From: an uncultured Lachnospiraceae bacterium
GTDB taxonomy: Bacteria > Bacillota > Clostridia > Lachnospirales > Lachnospiraceae
Assembly: GCA_902760415.1 (NCBI GenBank)
Contig: CACWGK010000004.1
Location: 1-57,933 of the forward strand
Reading direction: 5' to 3'
Length of the DNA stretch: 57,933 bases
Shown here: positions 36,095-44,232 of the stretch, piece by piece
How the letters are laid out: each line of letters begins with the position of its first letter
How positions within the stretch are numbered: position 1 is the first letter of the stretch
The notes under the pieces: model-generated
Database searches by the model: none
Told to the model about the DNA's origin: nothing
Seen by the model: only the letters and a program-made list of their open reading frames with translations
Translations under genes and position numbers: made by a program

Positions 36095-36808
36095 TTAATT
36101 CTGGTTAGCTGTCTCGGATGTAACTTCAAAGGAAGCATCCACAAGATGAATATATTCATATACGTCGTCAGGATTATCCTTATAGGTTTCAAAGGTTCCT
36201 TCTACAACAGCTTCTGTACCGTCTTCTGGATATTCATCTGGAAATACATGACTTCCATCATCCCATATAAACTCCAGTCCCTGCTGACAGCAAGCAGCAG
36301 CATCCTGAATTATAATAAAGTAATATCTCTGCTTAGTTGTCTCATCGTAGCTTGAATAGTATGACCCCTTCATACGTACTTTTTTGCCTACATAGCTTGG
36401 GGCATCAGCCATCATTTGATATACAGTCGAATAAACCATATTACTGTCCATAACTGTAAGATCTATCAGGTCCGAATTCTTCATAGCTTCGGTATCGACT
36501 TCTGGTCGTTCTTCAGTGGTTGCCTCAGTGGTTGCTTCAGTGGTTGCTGCATTTGGATCATACGATTCACCACTACCGAAAAGCTCCTTAGCCTTCTCTG
36601 CGTCAACCTCTTCTAATATAGGTTGCTCAGTAGTTGACTCTGCATCTTCCTTCGCCATCTGCTCATTCAGAGCTTCCTCTACACTATTACCATCATTCTG
36701 ATACTTACTGGAACCGGCATCATCTGAACCACAAGCCGTAAGCCCCTGAAGACATACAGCAAGCGCAAGTCCAACACATATAGATTTCTTTATATCCAAC
36801 TTTTTCAT
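36095..36808 (-). CDS. Lipoprotein in the metal-uptake operon
   Basis: 237 residues with a Lys-rich signal and lipobox LTAC, so anchored outside the membrane. A low-complexity acidic/Thr linker includes three ATTE-type repeats, encoded by 12-base repeats at about 36512-36549. The C-terminal roughly 125 residues look like an OB-type barrel with the motif DAAACCQQGLEFIWDD, containing a Cys pair, and VVEGTFETYKD. This is similar to the C-terminal domain of the TIGR03943 proteins linked to metal homeostasis. Position between znuB and trmL supports a metal-binding or metal-delivery role. Inference, not shown. Confidence 0.75.
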   Translation of the reverse strand: MKKLDIKKSICVGLALAVCLQGLTACGSDDAGSSKYQNDGNSVEEALNEQMAKEDAESTTEQPILEEVDAEKAKELFGSGESYDPNAATTEATTEATTEERPEVDTEAMKNSDLIDLTVMDSNMVYSTVYQMMADAPSYVGKKVRMKGSYYSSYDETTKQRYYFIIIQDAAACCQQGLEFIWDDGSHVFPDEYPEDGTEAVVEGTFETYKDNPDDVYEYIHLVDASFEVTSETANQN

Positions 36809-36852
36809 TTTATCCCCTTAACTTTTCTTCACCTAGGCTGATAACGAAAGGA

Positions 36853-37692
36853 CTAGTCTAGCTTAATTACAAACTTACCTATAGCCCATGAAACTATAAA
36901 GAATAAAAAGTCCATAGCAACAATTGTAGCACCGGTTGGAGTATTTGCAAGCATGGATATGATCATACCCGTAAGCGAGCAAACTATCGAGAAGATAACC
37001 GATAGAATAACAACCCCCTTAAAGGTTCCACTTAGTCTCATAGCAGCAAGTGCAGGGAATACGATAAGTGCTGATATAAGCAAGCTTCCAACCAGATTCA
37101 TTCCAAGTACTATAATAATTGCGATTATAACTGCAATCAGGAAGTTATATCTTCCTGCAGGAACTCCTGTAGCTCTACAGAATGTTTCGTCAAATGTCAC
37201 TGCAAATATCTTATTATAGAAGATAATGTATATGGCAATAACCACTACTGAAAGAGCAATACATATAGCAACTTCTGCTTTATCCAGCGTTAGGATTGAT
37301 TTGGATCCAAACAAGGTTCCACATACATCGCCTGATACGTTAGCCGATGCAGAAAAAACATTCATTATCATATAACCAAAAGCTAGGGATGTGACAGATA
37401 TCATAGCAATAGCCGCATCTCCCTTCAACATGGACTTGTTTCCACTTCTAAGAAGAAGCACTGCTGCTAGAATAGTAACAGGCATAACAAGTATGGAGTT
37501 ACTTACAAGATGGAGTACACTTGCTACAGCCATGGCGCCAAATGCCACATGAGACAGTCCGTCTCCGATAAATGAATAACGCTTCAGCACCAGTGTAACC
37601 CCCAGAAGTGATGCACAAAGTGCGATAAGTACACCAACTATAAGAGCATATATAACAAAATTATACTGAAGGTACATTTGAAGTTTTTCCAT
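36853..37692 (-). CDS. znuB: Metal ABC transporter permease
   Basis: Membrane permease of 279 residues of the ABC-3 family, which import zinc or manganese. About nine hydrophobic segments are visible, with KRYSFIGDGLSHVAFGAMAV after TM2 and a coupling region CRATGVPAGRYNFL. Its ATG overlaps the ATPase stop as TAATG. With the substrate-binding protein and ATPase encoded just upstream it forms a complete importer under the Fur-family regulator at the head of the operon. Confidence 0.93.
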   Translation of the reverse strand: MEKLQMYLQYNFVIYALIVGVLIALCASLLGVTLVLKRYSFIGDGLSHVAFGAMAVASVLHLVSNSILVMPVTILAAVLLLRSGNKSMLKGDAAIAMISVTSLAFGYMIMNVFSASANVSGDVCGTLFGSKSILTLDKAEVAICIALSVVVIAIYIIFYNKIFAVTFDETFCRATGVPAGRYNFLIAVIIAIIIVLGMNLVGSLLISALIVFPALAAMRLSGTFKGVVILSVIFSIVCSLTGMIISMLANTPTGATIVAMDFLFFIVSWAIGKFVIKLD

Positions 37693-38423
37693 TATTCATT
37701 TCCTCCTTCAGCTTCCTCATCATCCATCTCAATAGTAGAGAAGAACTTATATGCCTCACTATGAAGATAATCTTCGGTTGCTCCGTAAAACAGCTGCTTC
37801 TGACCTAAATGAAGTATCTTGTTCGAGAATCTTACAGCTGTATTGATATCATGAGATATCATAATTATAGTAACACCCGTATCATTTAATGATTTTACGA
37901 GTCGATACATTTCTTCTGTAACCTTAGGATCAAGTCCAGCAACTGGCTCATCCAGGAGAATGAGCTTTGAAGTAGCGCAAAGGGCTCTGGCAAGGAGAAC
38001 TCTCTGCTGCTGTCCACCAGAAAGATTTCTAAAGGTCTTCTTTCTCAGTTCCCATGCATCAAATCTCTTAAGGCACTCCTTGGCGCGTTCCTTCTCTTCT
38101 TTATTATAGAATGGTCTAAGACCTGACTTTGCAAGATTACCAGATAGGACAATCTCCCACACACTAGCAGGGAAGTCCTTCTGCACAACTGTCTGCTGAG
38201 GAAGATAACCAATATCTTTAGTACCCAGCTCTTCGTTAAATGTAATCTCACCCTTTACAGGTGGAATAAGACGCAGCAGAGTCTTCATAAGTGTACTCTT
38301 TCCTGCGCCATTTTCTCCTACTATACATAGATAATCTCCCTTCTCAACTACGAAGTTAATATGCTTCGTAAGGGGAATCCCATCATATCCTGTTGTTAAA
38401 TGCTTTACTTCAATATAATTCAT
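37692..38423 (-). CDS. znuC: Metal ABC transporter ATP-binding protein
   Basis: Importer ATPase of 243 residues. Walker A GENGAGKST, C-motif LSGGQQQRVLLARAL, Walker B ILLDEPVAGLD and H-loop MISHDI are intact. ATG at 38423 lies five bases after AGGTGA; the longer frame would begin in the znuA tail region. The C terminus ends in an acidic stretch DDEEAEGG, possibly metal-interacting. It overlaps the permease gene by one base. Confidence 0.94.
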   Translation of the reverse strand: MNYIEVKHLTTGYDGIPLTKHINFVVEKGDYLCIVGENGAGKSTLMKTLLRLIPPVKGEITFNEELGTKDIGYLPQQTVVQKDFPASVWEIVLSGNLAKSGLRPFYNKEEKERAKECLKRFDAWELRKKTFRNLSGGQQQRVLLARALCATSKLILLDEPVAGLDPKVTEEMYRLVKSLNDTGVTIIMISHDINTAVRFSNKILHLGQKQLFYGATEDYLHSEAYKFFSTIEMDDEEAEGGNE

Positions 38424-38475
38424 ATAATCACCTGATTTTTCAAATGCATTAATCTTATTCACACACTAGAAACCT

Positions 38476-39594
38476 TTATTCGGATACCCCCAGTGCCTTC
38501 TTCAGTACGCTAAGATTATCTGTCATTATCTGTAAATAGCTTGTTCCAGCTTCGATATCTGCAGGTGTAACTGACTGAAGTGAATTAAGTGTCAGGATTT
38601 CCTGATCCTTTGAATCAGTATTATCTCTTACTGCTTTAGCTATATCCTGTTCACCCCTTTCTATAGTACAGATTGCAGGAAGCTTTAATTCATTAACCTT
38701 TTCAGAAAGGAATATAATAGTCTCAAAGCTTGCTTCTGTTTCGGCTGAACAACCAACAAAAGCCGCATAGTAGTTAATTCCGTAATCATCCACCATATAT
38801 CTAAATGGGAATCTGTCACCAAAAAGAATAGTATCAACTGTTTTAGCATCAACTGCTGACTGATACTCTGCATCTAGAGCCGAAAGCTTTTCAATATAAG
38901 CAGCAGCATTTGCTTTGTAAGCAGTAGCATTTACCGTATCCTTTGTTTCTAGTGTCTCAGCTATCTTCTCAGTTAAGGTCTCAGCATTTCTAATCGAAAG
39001 CCATATATGCTCATCATATTCTATATCTCTATCGTCATGATGATGACCTTCGCCGTCTTGAGGCTCTTCCTCATCTGTCTCAGACGCATCCTCTTCGGAA
39101 GCTTCATTTTCTTCTTCACCTTCCATGCCTTCAACAAGCTCTTCTTCCTTGACACTATCGCCAAGAACCTCCATAAGGTCAATAACTACCATATCCTTAT
39201 TTAAAGCTTCCTTCAGCGCATCATCAACCCACGCATCTGACTCACCGCCAACATAGATAAATACATCACATGTTGAAATCTTAGCTATATCCGCAGCTGT
39301 AGGCTGATAACTATGAAGATCTGTACCCTTATCAAGAAGCATCGATACTTCAACACTGTCCGCCGGGCTAGTATCTACACTACTTTGTCCCTGACCAACT
39401 ATCTCTCTAACCCAATCATATTCTGGGAATATAGTAGTAACTATCTGAAGCTTATCATTCGAAGAACTGTCATTATCTTCTCCAGCTCCACATGCAGTAA
39501 GTCCAAGCGCCATGCCAATAGCCAAACAAACAGATGTAAGTTTCTTCGCAAAAGTCTTTGCTATTCTATTATTTATTCTAAATTGATGCTTCAT
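38476..39594 (-). CDS. znuA: Metal-binding lipoprotein of the ABC importer
   Basis: Substrate-binding lipoprotein of 372 residues (lipobox LTAC). The cluster A-I fold is clear: DLHSYQPTAADI with the first metal His, a long acidic His loop of about 45 residues ending GHHHDDRDIEYDEHIWLS (second His), then GDRFPFRYMVDDYGI and a conserved CSAETEASFETI. In classic ZnuA a third His stands before the FxYF-type segment; here that position is GD. The acidic/His loop is typical of zinc-specific proteins. It follows the regulator gene by eight bases. Confidence 0.92.
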   Translation of the reverse strand: MKHQFRINNRIAKTFAKKLTSVCLAIGMALGLTACGAGEDNDSSSNDKLQIVTTIFPEYDWVREIVGQGQSSVDTSPADSVEVSMLLDKGTDLHSYQPTAADIAKISTCDVFIYVGGESDAWVDDALKEALNKDMVVIDLMEVLGDSVKEEELVEGMEGEEENEASEEDASETDEEEPQDGEGHHHDDRDIEYDEHIWLSIRNAETLTEKIAETLETKDTVNATAYKANAAAYIEKLSALDAEYQSAVDAKTVDTILFGDRFPFRYMVDDYGINYYAAFVGCSAETEASFETIIFLSEKVNELKLPAICTIERGEQDIAKAVRDNTDSKDQEILTLNSLQSVTPADIEAGTSYLQIMTDNLSVLKKALGVSE

Positions 39595-39602
39595 TTTGTA
39601 AC

Positions 39603-40055
39603 TTACACCTCTAACTTTCTACAACTATCACACAAACCATATAATACGGTTCTACGTGGATTAATCACGAAACTATGATTCTTTTCAATATGCTTGATCA
39701 GCGCTTCTATCTCTTCGCAGTGGAGATGAATCAGTTTGCCACATTTATCACATTTGCAGTGATAACAGCTAGCTGCGCCATCTTTGGTATGCTCATCATC
39801 TATATATTCGAAGCAGGCGGAGCTGCCATTATCCAGGTTATACTTGTTGATAATGCCCTCATCTACCAGCTTGTCGAGATGACGATAGACTGTTGTAAGA
39901 CCGATAGGTTTACCAGATTCCTCGAAATGCTTAACTATATCATTTACAGTAACATGCTCCCCCTGGGTGGCCATGAGATAAGCTGTTATCTCAGCCCTCT
40001 GCCAGGTCTTATACTGCGATCTATTTTGATTTTTTGTCTTAGGATCTAATGTCAT
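39603..40055 (-). CDS. Fur-family metal regulator, probably Zur
   Basis: A 150-residue metal-responsive repressor. The N-terminal winged helix includes VTVNDIVKHFEESGKPIGLTTVYRHLDKL; the dimer domain has the structural zinc ligands CDKC and CDSC, plus HLHC and an HCKC pair. The position at the head of a ZnuABC operon suggests Zur, but Fur, Mur or PerR cannot be excluded by sequence alone. Three 7-1-7 boxes surround its promoter, so it should repress itself and the importer when metal is plentiful. Start ATG at 40055 with GAGGAG upstream. Confidence 0.9.
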   Translation of the reverse strand: MTLDPKTKNQNRSQYKTWQRAEITAYLMATQGEHVTVNDIVKHFEESGKPIGLTTVYRHLDKLVDEGIINKYNLDNGSSACFEYIDDEHTKDGAASCYHCKCDKCGKLIHLHCEEIEALIKHIEKNHSFVINPRRTVLYGLCDSCRKLEV

Positions 40056-40106
40056 AGCCCCAACTTATCTCCTCATTTACTATACATGCCAAATTACAAC
40101 AAAAAA

Positions 40107-40121
40107 TGAAAACCATTTTCA
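40107..40121. promoter_or_regulatory. Fur-type box 1
   Basis: TGAAAACCATTTTCA, a 7-1-7 dyad with one mismatched pair. It lies in the transcribed leader, just downstream of the start site. Confidence 0.75.
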
Positions 40122-40130
40122 AATTAAAAT

Positions 40131-40145
40131 TGAAAACAATTTTCA
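40131..40145. promoter_or_regulatory. Fur-type box 2
   Basis: TGAAAACAATTTTCA, same pattern as box 1, 24 bases away centre to centre. It abuts the -10 box and covers the start site. Confidence 0.8.
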
Positions 40146-40173
40146 TTTTATACTTCATCTATACAATTGTCAA
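40145..40173 (-). promoter_or_regulatory. Promoter of the Fur/Znu operon
   Basis: Minus-strand TTGACA (40168-40173), 17 bases, TAAAAT (40145-40150). It is bracketed by the Fur-type boxes. Confidence 0.85.
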
Positions 40174-40179
40174 GAAAAT

Positions 40180-40194
40180 TGAAAATGATTTTCA
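40180..40194. promoter_or_regulatory. Fur-type box 3
   Basis: TGAAAATGATTTTCA, a perfect 7-1-7 dyad, located just upstream of the -35 box. Distance to box 2 is 49 bases, about twice the box 1 to box 2 spacing. Confidence 0.8.
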
Positions 40195-40201
40195 TTTTCC
40201 G

Positions 40202-40283
40202 AAATGAGTCACCTTTTACCTCCGACGTAGAAAGTGACTCATTTTTGAGTCACTTCTACGTCGGAGGTAGGGGTGACTCATTT
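40202..40283. repeat. Double hairpin with complementary loops at the folP stop
   Basis: An 82-base inverted repeat with almost full pairing (bulges at 40214 and 40231). It also folds as two hairpins, 40205-40241 and 40246-40280, each with the eight-base stem TGAGTCAC/GTGACTCA, whose loops carry the complementary ACCTCCGACGTAGAA and TTCTACGTCGGAGGT. The folP stop codon (40256-40258) lies inside it. Beyond it on the minus strand is no T-run. Confidence 0.8.
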
Positions 40284-41218
40284 ATAGCATCGAGCATCTT
40301 GAGAGCGCGGACGTTCTTGGCTACATCATGGACACGAACCATTCTGCAGTCAGCCTCTGCTGCAAGGATAGTTGTTACAATCGTTCCCTCTTCTCTCTGA
40401 TCTACAGGGAGATCTAATGCATTTCCGATCATTGACTTACGTGATGCCGCGAGCAGCATAGGATATCCCACCTTACGAACTATTTTCTTCAGATTCTTCA
40501 TAGTAAGCAGATTCTCTCTCTGAGTTTTGGCAAACCCTATACCAGGATCTACTATAATACTATCTTTCTTGATACCAGCTCTATGAGCAATGCGGATGCT
40601 ATCTCTTAAGCCCCACACTATTCTATCAGCAACATTTTCTTCCTTAATACTGCTAAGCAACTCCACGGCGCTTCGCTCCTGATTAGCCTCAAGGAAGCTT
40701 GTGATTATCTTCTCATCACGGCAACTGATGTCACGTCCCAGATTATCATTATACATAAGTATAACAGGAATCCCCGCCGAAGCCGCAACCTTGGCAATCT
40801 CTGGAACGTCATGCAGCTTACGCTTCTCAGGGTCTTCCTCATTAAATCTTTCGTATCTAAATCCCCAGATATCATTTAGTATATCAGCACCAGCCTCGAT
40901 TGCTGCCCTAGCAACTGGTGCCTTATAAGTATCGATAGAAACTGGAATATCGAAATGAGACTTTATCTGAGCGATAACCTCAGATACGCGATTAGACTCT
41001 TCTTCGGCACTAATCTGCTGATGTCCTGGTCGAGTACTCTCGCCACCTACATCGATAATATCTGCGCCTTCATCGATCATCTGTTCTACATGCTTTAACG
41101 CCGCATCTATATCGCAAAAACTCCCGCCATCTGAAAATGAATCGGGAGTAACATTTAAGATTCCCATCACATAAACGTGGTGGGAATCCATATTATATTC
41201 TTTATTTCCTATAATCAT
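40256..41218 (-). CDS. folP: Dihydropteroate synthase
   Basis: Makes dihydropteroate from p-aminobenzoate and hydroxymethyl-dihydropterin diphosphate; target of sulfonamides. In 320 residues the family landmarks are GILNVTPDSFSDGG, DVGGESTRPGH, DILNDIWGF, VDPGIGFAKT, AASRKSMIG and RVHDV. The usual MHxxG-type segment reads ILMYNDN, and a helical insert follows it, making the enzyme about 40 residues longer than E. coli FolP. The last residues (SPLPPT) and stop come from the palindrome at 40202-40283, suggesting the original 3' end was replaced. No other folate gene is nearby. Confidence 0.94.
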   Translation of the reverse strand: MIIGNKEYNMDSHHVYVMGILNVTPDSFSDGGSFCDIDAALKHVEQMIDEGADIIDVGGESTRPGHQQISAEEESNRVSEVIAQIKSHFDIPVSIDTYKAPVARAAIEAGADILNDIWGFRYERFNEEDPEKRKLHDVPEIAKVAASAGIPVILMYNDNLGRDISCRDEKIITSFLEANQERSAVELLSSIKEENVADRIVWGLRDSIRIAHRAGIKKDSIIVDPGIGFAKTQRENLLTMKNLKKIVRKVGYPMLLAASRKSMIGNALDLPVDQREEGTIVTTILAAEADCRMVRVHDVAKNVRALKMLDAINESPLPPT

Positions 41219-41289
41219 ACTTTTAACCCTGCTAAAACATTTTCTATAATCAACAGTCTATAATCTCAACAACAAGCTATCTAACACTC

Positions 41290-41751
41290 TTAGAATGCAA
41301 AATGAAGAACAAGAGCTACTATGATTCCAAGAACACTTCCCATAACAACCTGAAGCGGAGTGTGTCCTACGAACTCCTTAAGTTTTTCTTCATTTGATAG
41401 TTCAGTTCCACTAAGTTTCTCAAGAAACTCAGTCATCTCATTTATGGCCTTGGCCTGCTTACCAGTTTCAAGTCTTACACCCATAGCATCATGCATAACT
41501 ACTATCGCCATGATAAATGCTACTGCAAAAACTGGTGAACCAAATCCACATTCATAACCTGTAAGAAGTGCAACTGCTGATACCGTAGCAGAATGTCCAC
41601 TCGGCATACCGCCATCACCGAAAAGTCTCTCTAATTGCAACTTCTTATTAACTAATAGAAATATAATTGTCTTAAGAACTTGAGCCGAAGCCCAGCCTAT
41701 AAGGCCTCCTATAAGTATCCTGTTTGTAAAAAAAGCGTGTACGTACTCCAT
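41290..41751 (-). CDS. Divergent PAP2/DUF212 membrane protein
   Basis: A 153-residue protein of the DUF212 (YuiD-like) group, related to PAP2 phosphatases. The conserved GDGGMPSGHSATVSAVA segment follows TM1, and VMHDAMGVRLETGKQAKAIN comes after TM3; a C-terminal TM ends the protein. The substrate is unknown, probably a lipid or polyprenyl phosphate. It lies between the EAL-protein gene (26 bases upstream) and folP (71 bases downstream) and may be the tail of the long operon that starts at 48546. Confidence 0.9.
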   Translation of the reverse strand: MEYVHAFFTNRILIGGLIGWASAQVLKTIIFLLVNKKLQLERLFGDGGMPSGHSATVSAVALLTGYECGFGSPVFAVAFIMAIVVMHDAMGVRLETGKQAKAINEMTEFLEKLSGTELSNEEKLKEFVGHTPLQVVMGSVLGIIVALVLHFAF

Positions 41752-41777
41752 CTATATAACCAAATCCTGTGTTTAAT

Positions 41778-43454
41778 CTAACTTCTCCACTTAAGGAAGT
41801 CTTCCAGTATGAGAGGCTTCGCATAGTAGTAACCCTGGAAACTCTTAACAGGATAATTCTTCAGTATCCTCTTCATTCCCTCTGTCTCTATACCCTCAAC
41901 GCAAACTCTCGCGCCAAAGGTTGCAGCAAGGTTTACAAAGTGTTCAATAAGTTCCTTCTCTTTGTCATCCTCTTCTATTCTCATAACGAAGCTTCTATCT
42001 ATCTTGATAGTATCAAATGGTAGATTCTTCACTATTCCTACCGAAGAGAATCCTGTACCGAAGTCATCCAGCGCAATCTGTACGCCATGACCACGAAGGT
42101 TAACGACCACATTTTTAAGTAGTTCCAGATTCAGCAGCCTGCATCTCTCAGTAATCTCAAGACATAAATGATTAGTAGGGAAATCATATTCTTCGATAGA
42201 TCTGATAACCATTTCTACGAAATCAGGTTTCTCAAGCTGCGTATATGATAAGTTAACATTTATTACAAAGTCCGGATACTTCTTAATTATCTCCTTTGCA
42301 TCACGAAGAGCTCTCTTAAGAATCCACTCACCTAGCTCTGGGAATAATGGATCCTTCTCAAGCAGAGGAATAAACTCATCCGGAGGAACAAGTCCATACT
42401 TATCATTCTTCCATCTAAGAAGTGCCTCAGCACCAATAAGCTTCTCTGTATTCGAATCAACAACTGGCTGATACACCAAGAAAAATCCTTCAAAGTTCTG
42501 CATGATTGAACCACGAATAGCGTGGAACTTCTCCAGACGGAATCTGTTATCGTCAGTCAAGTCATTAGCAAAGAAGACCATATCTCCCTGCTTACGCTGC
42601 TTACTCTCACTATATGCAAAGTTCGCACATGAATAAACAGTCTGATAATCTATGCTGAAATTATTGATAAATAAAAATCCAGCATTCAGATCTAAGATAA
42701 TATCTTTATCCTCGACTTTAAAGCCCTTACGAAAATGATTTCTAATCTTTTCATAATTCTGCTTAACAAGTTCAGCAGAACCACTCTTACTGATTATTGC
42801 AAACTTTGTACCATCCAGACGATATACACTGCCAGTATTTCCTACAAAATCATATATATATCTTGCAAAGTTTTGCAGTATCTTATTGCCGAAATGATAT
42901 CCATAAACTTCATTATATTCGGAGAAATGACTTATTCCGACCATAGTGAACAGCATCTCTGTCTGATTGGATATGTTATACTGGAGATCTTCCATCATAC
43001 CGTACTGATTACGGAGTCCGGTCAATGCATCAACATGACTATGTATACCCTGATTACGAATAACACCCACAAAATAATCAGGATTATCATTATCATCTAA
43101 AAGAACTGTTCCACGACAGGTACATACATCATAATTCCCCTCTATATTCTTTGCACGATACTGCATATCATGTCCTAATGAAGTTCCAGAAAATATCTCT
43201 TCTATTCCTTTATGATATGTTTCTCTATCATCAGGATGTATCTTTTCTTCCCAGATTTCACCGGCTGCATACATATATTCTGAAGGTAATCCAAATGTGA
43301 TAACAGCAGAAGCAGACCATCTAGAAACATCATATCGCATATCACATATATAGACATATGTACCTTCTGCGACTATCGAAAATGCTTCAAACAGTCTATC
43401 GAGTTTCTTTATTCTTCTTTCGGGCATTCTATCTAGTACATCATTATTCCCCAT
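41778..43454 (-). CDS. PAS-GGDEF(degenerate)-EAL phosphodiesterase
   Basis: 558 residues from ATG 43454. A PAS-like domain (about 15-125, with KIHPDDRETY and a C-terminal YFVGVIRN) is followed by a GGDEF-type domain whose active site is LDGTKF, so cyclase activity should be absent. The EAL domain keeps EALLRW, NLSYTQL, EITERC, DDFGTGFSS, KIDRSF, EGIET and FQGYYYAKP, so it should hydrolyse cyclic di-GMP. No TM, so it is cytosolic. It follows the LuxR-type regulator by 68 bases and probably belongs to the same unit, linking peptide or envelope sensing to cyclic di-GMP. The DUF212 gene follows. Confidence 0.92.
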   Translation of the reverse strand: MGNNDVLDRMPERRIKKLDRLFEAFSIVAEGTYVYICDMRYDVSRWSASAVITFGLPSEYMYAAGEIWEEKIHPDDRETYHKGIEEIFSGTSLGHDMQYRAKNIEGNYDVCTCRGTVLLDDNDNPDYFVGVIRNQGIHSHVDALTGLRNQYGMMEDLQYNISNQTEMLFTMVGISHFSEYNEVYGYHFGNKILQNFARYIYDFVGNTGSVYRLDGTKFAIISKSGSAELVKQNYEKIRNHFRKGFKVEDKDIILDLNAGFLFINNFSIDYQTVYSCANFAYSESKQRKQGDMVFFANDLTDDNRFRLEKFHAIRGSIMQNFEGFFLVYQPVVDSNTEKLIGAEALLRWKNDKYGLVPPDEFIPLLEKDPLFPELGEWILKRALRDAKEIIKKYPDFVINVNLSYTQLEKPDFVEMVIRSIEEYDFPTNHLCLEITERCRLLNLELLKNVVVNLRGHGVQIALDDFGTGFSSVGIVKNLPFDTIKIDRSFVMRIEEDDKEKELIEHFVNLAATFGARVCVEGIETEGMKRILKNYPVKSFQGYYYAKPLILEDFLKWRS

Positions 43455-43522
43455 AATAGCACCCCACAAAATAATGATACAGTAATTGTACCATAAATCG
43501 CCCATTATTAACAGTTCTTTCT

Positions 43523-44173
43523 CTACTTCTTTCCAGTAAGATAATATACAGCAAGTGCAGTTCTGTGGGAGAGATTTTCCTTAGACAATATGTTAGTAAT
43601 ATAGTTCTTAACCGTTCCCTCAGATATAAAAAGTTTAGCAGCAATCTCTTTATTAGAAAGCCCCTCTGCAACAGCTTTCACTATATCAAGCTCTCGCTCA
43701 GAATAACCCGTAGCATCAAAGCCTTTACCCGATAGTTCCGAGCTAGAATCCGAAGAAACACTTGAGCTGGTAAGGGACTCAAGAATACTTCCTTCCATGA
43801 CACCAGTTCCATTATATACAGACTTTATCATCTGCTTAAGGTGATCAGGAGTATGATTCTTAATCAGATATCCCTTTGCTCCACTACTTAGTGCCTGCTT
43901 CACAAGATCATCATCGTCAAATGTAGTAAGTATCAGCACTTTTCCGAGATCATGCTCTACGATATATTTTGTTGCTTCTATACCATCCATTTCTGGCATC
44001 TGAATGTCCATGAGAAAGACATCCGGCTTCGTCTTTTCTGCAATCTCTATAGCTTCACGACCATTTGCTGCTGAACCCAGCACTTCAAAGTCATCATCTA
44101 CATCTAAGATAATTTTCATACCATCGCGCACAAAATCACTATCATCTGCAATTATCACCTTAATCTTGCTCAT
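43523..44173 (-). CDS. NarL/LiaR-type response regulator
   Basis: 216 residues: receiver domain with IIADDSD, phospho-acceptor Asp56 in FLMDIQMPEMDG and Lys in GYLIKNHTPDHL, a Ser-rich linker, and a LuxR-type helix-turn-helix YSERELDIVKAVAEGLSNKEIA...SEGTVKNYI. It pairs with the HisKA_3 kinase encoded just upstream. The dyad TGACTAAAGTCA before the operon is the likely binding site, giving positive autoregulation of exporter and regulators. Confidence 0.95.
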   Translation of the reverse strand: MSKIKVIIADDSDFVRDGMKIILDVDDDFEVLGSAANGREAIEIAEKTKPDVFLMDIQMPEMDGIEATKYIVEHDLGKVLILTTFDDDDLVKQALSSGAKGYLIKNHTPDHLKQMIKSVYNGTGVMEGSILESLTSSSVSSDSSSELSGKGFDATGYSERELDIVKAVAEGLSNKEIAAKLFISEGTVKNYITNILSKENLSHRTALAVYYLTGKK

Positions 44174-44232
44174 ATTTACTCATTTCCTTCTTGTCGATTC
44201 TATAAATCTTTTCTTTATTAATTCACAACTTC

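Noticed and set aside
40202-40283. Insertion sequence end or MITE
   Set aside because: No target-site duplication or transposase remnant is visible, and the two halves form a single palindrome without an internal region. Kept as an unexplained palindrome instead.
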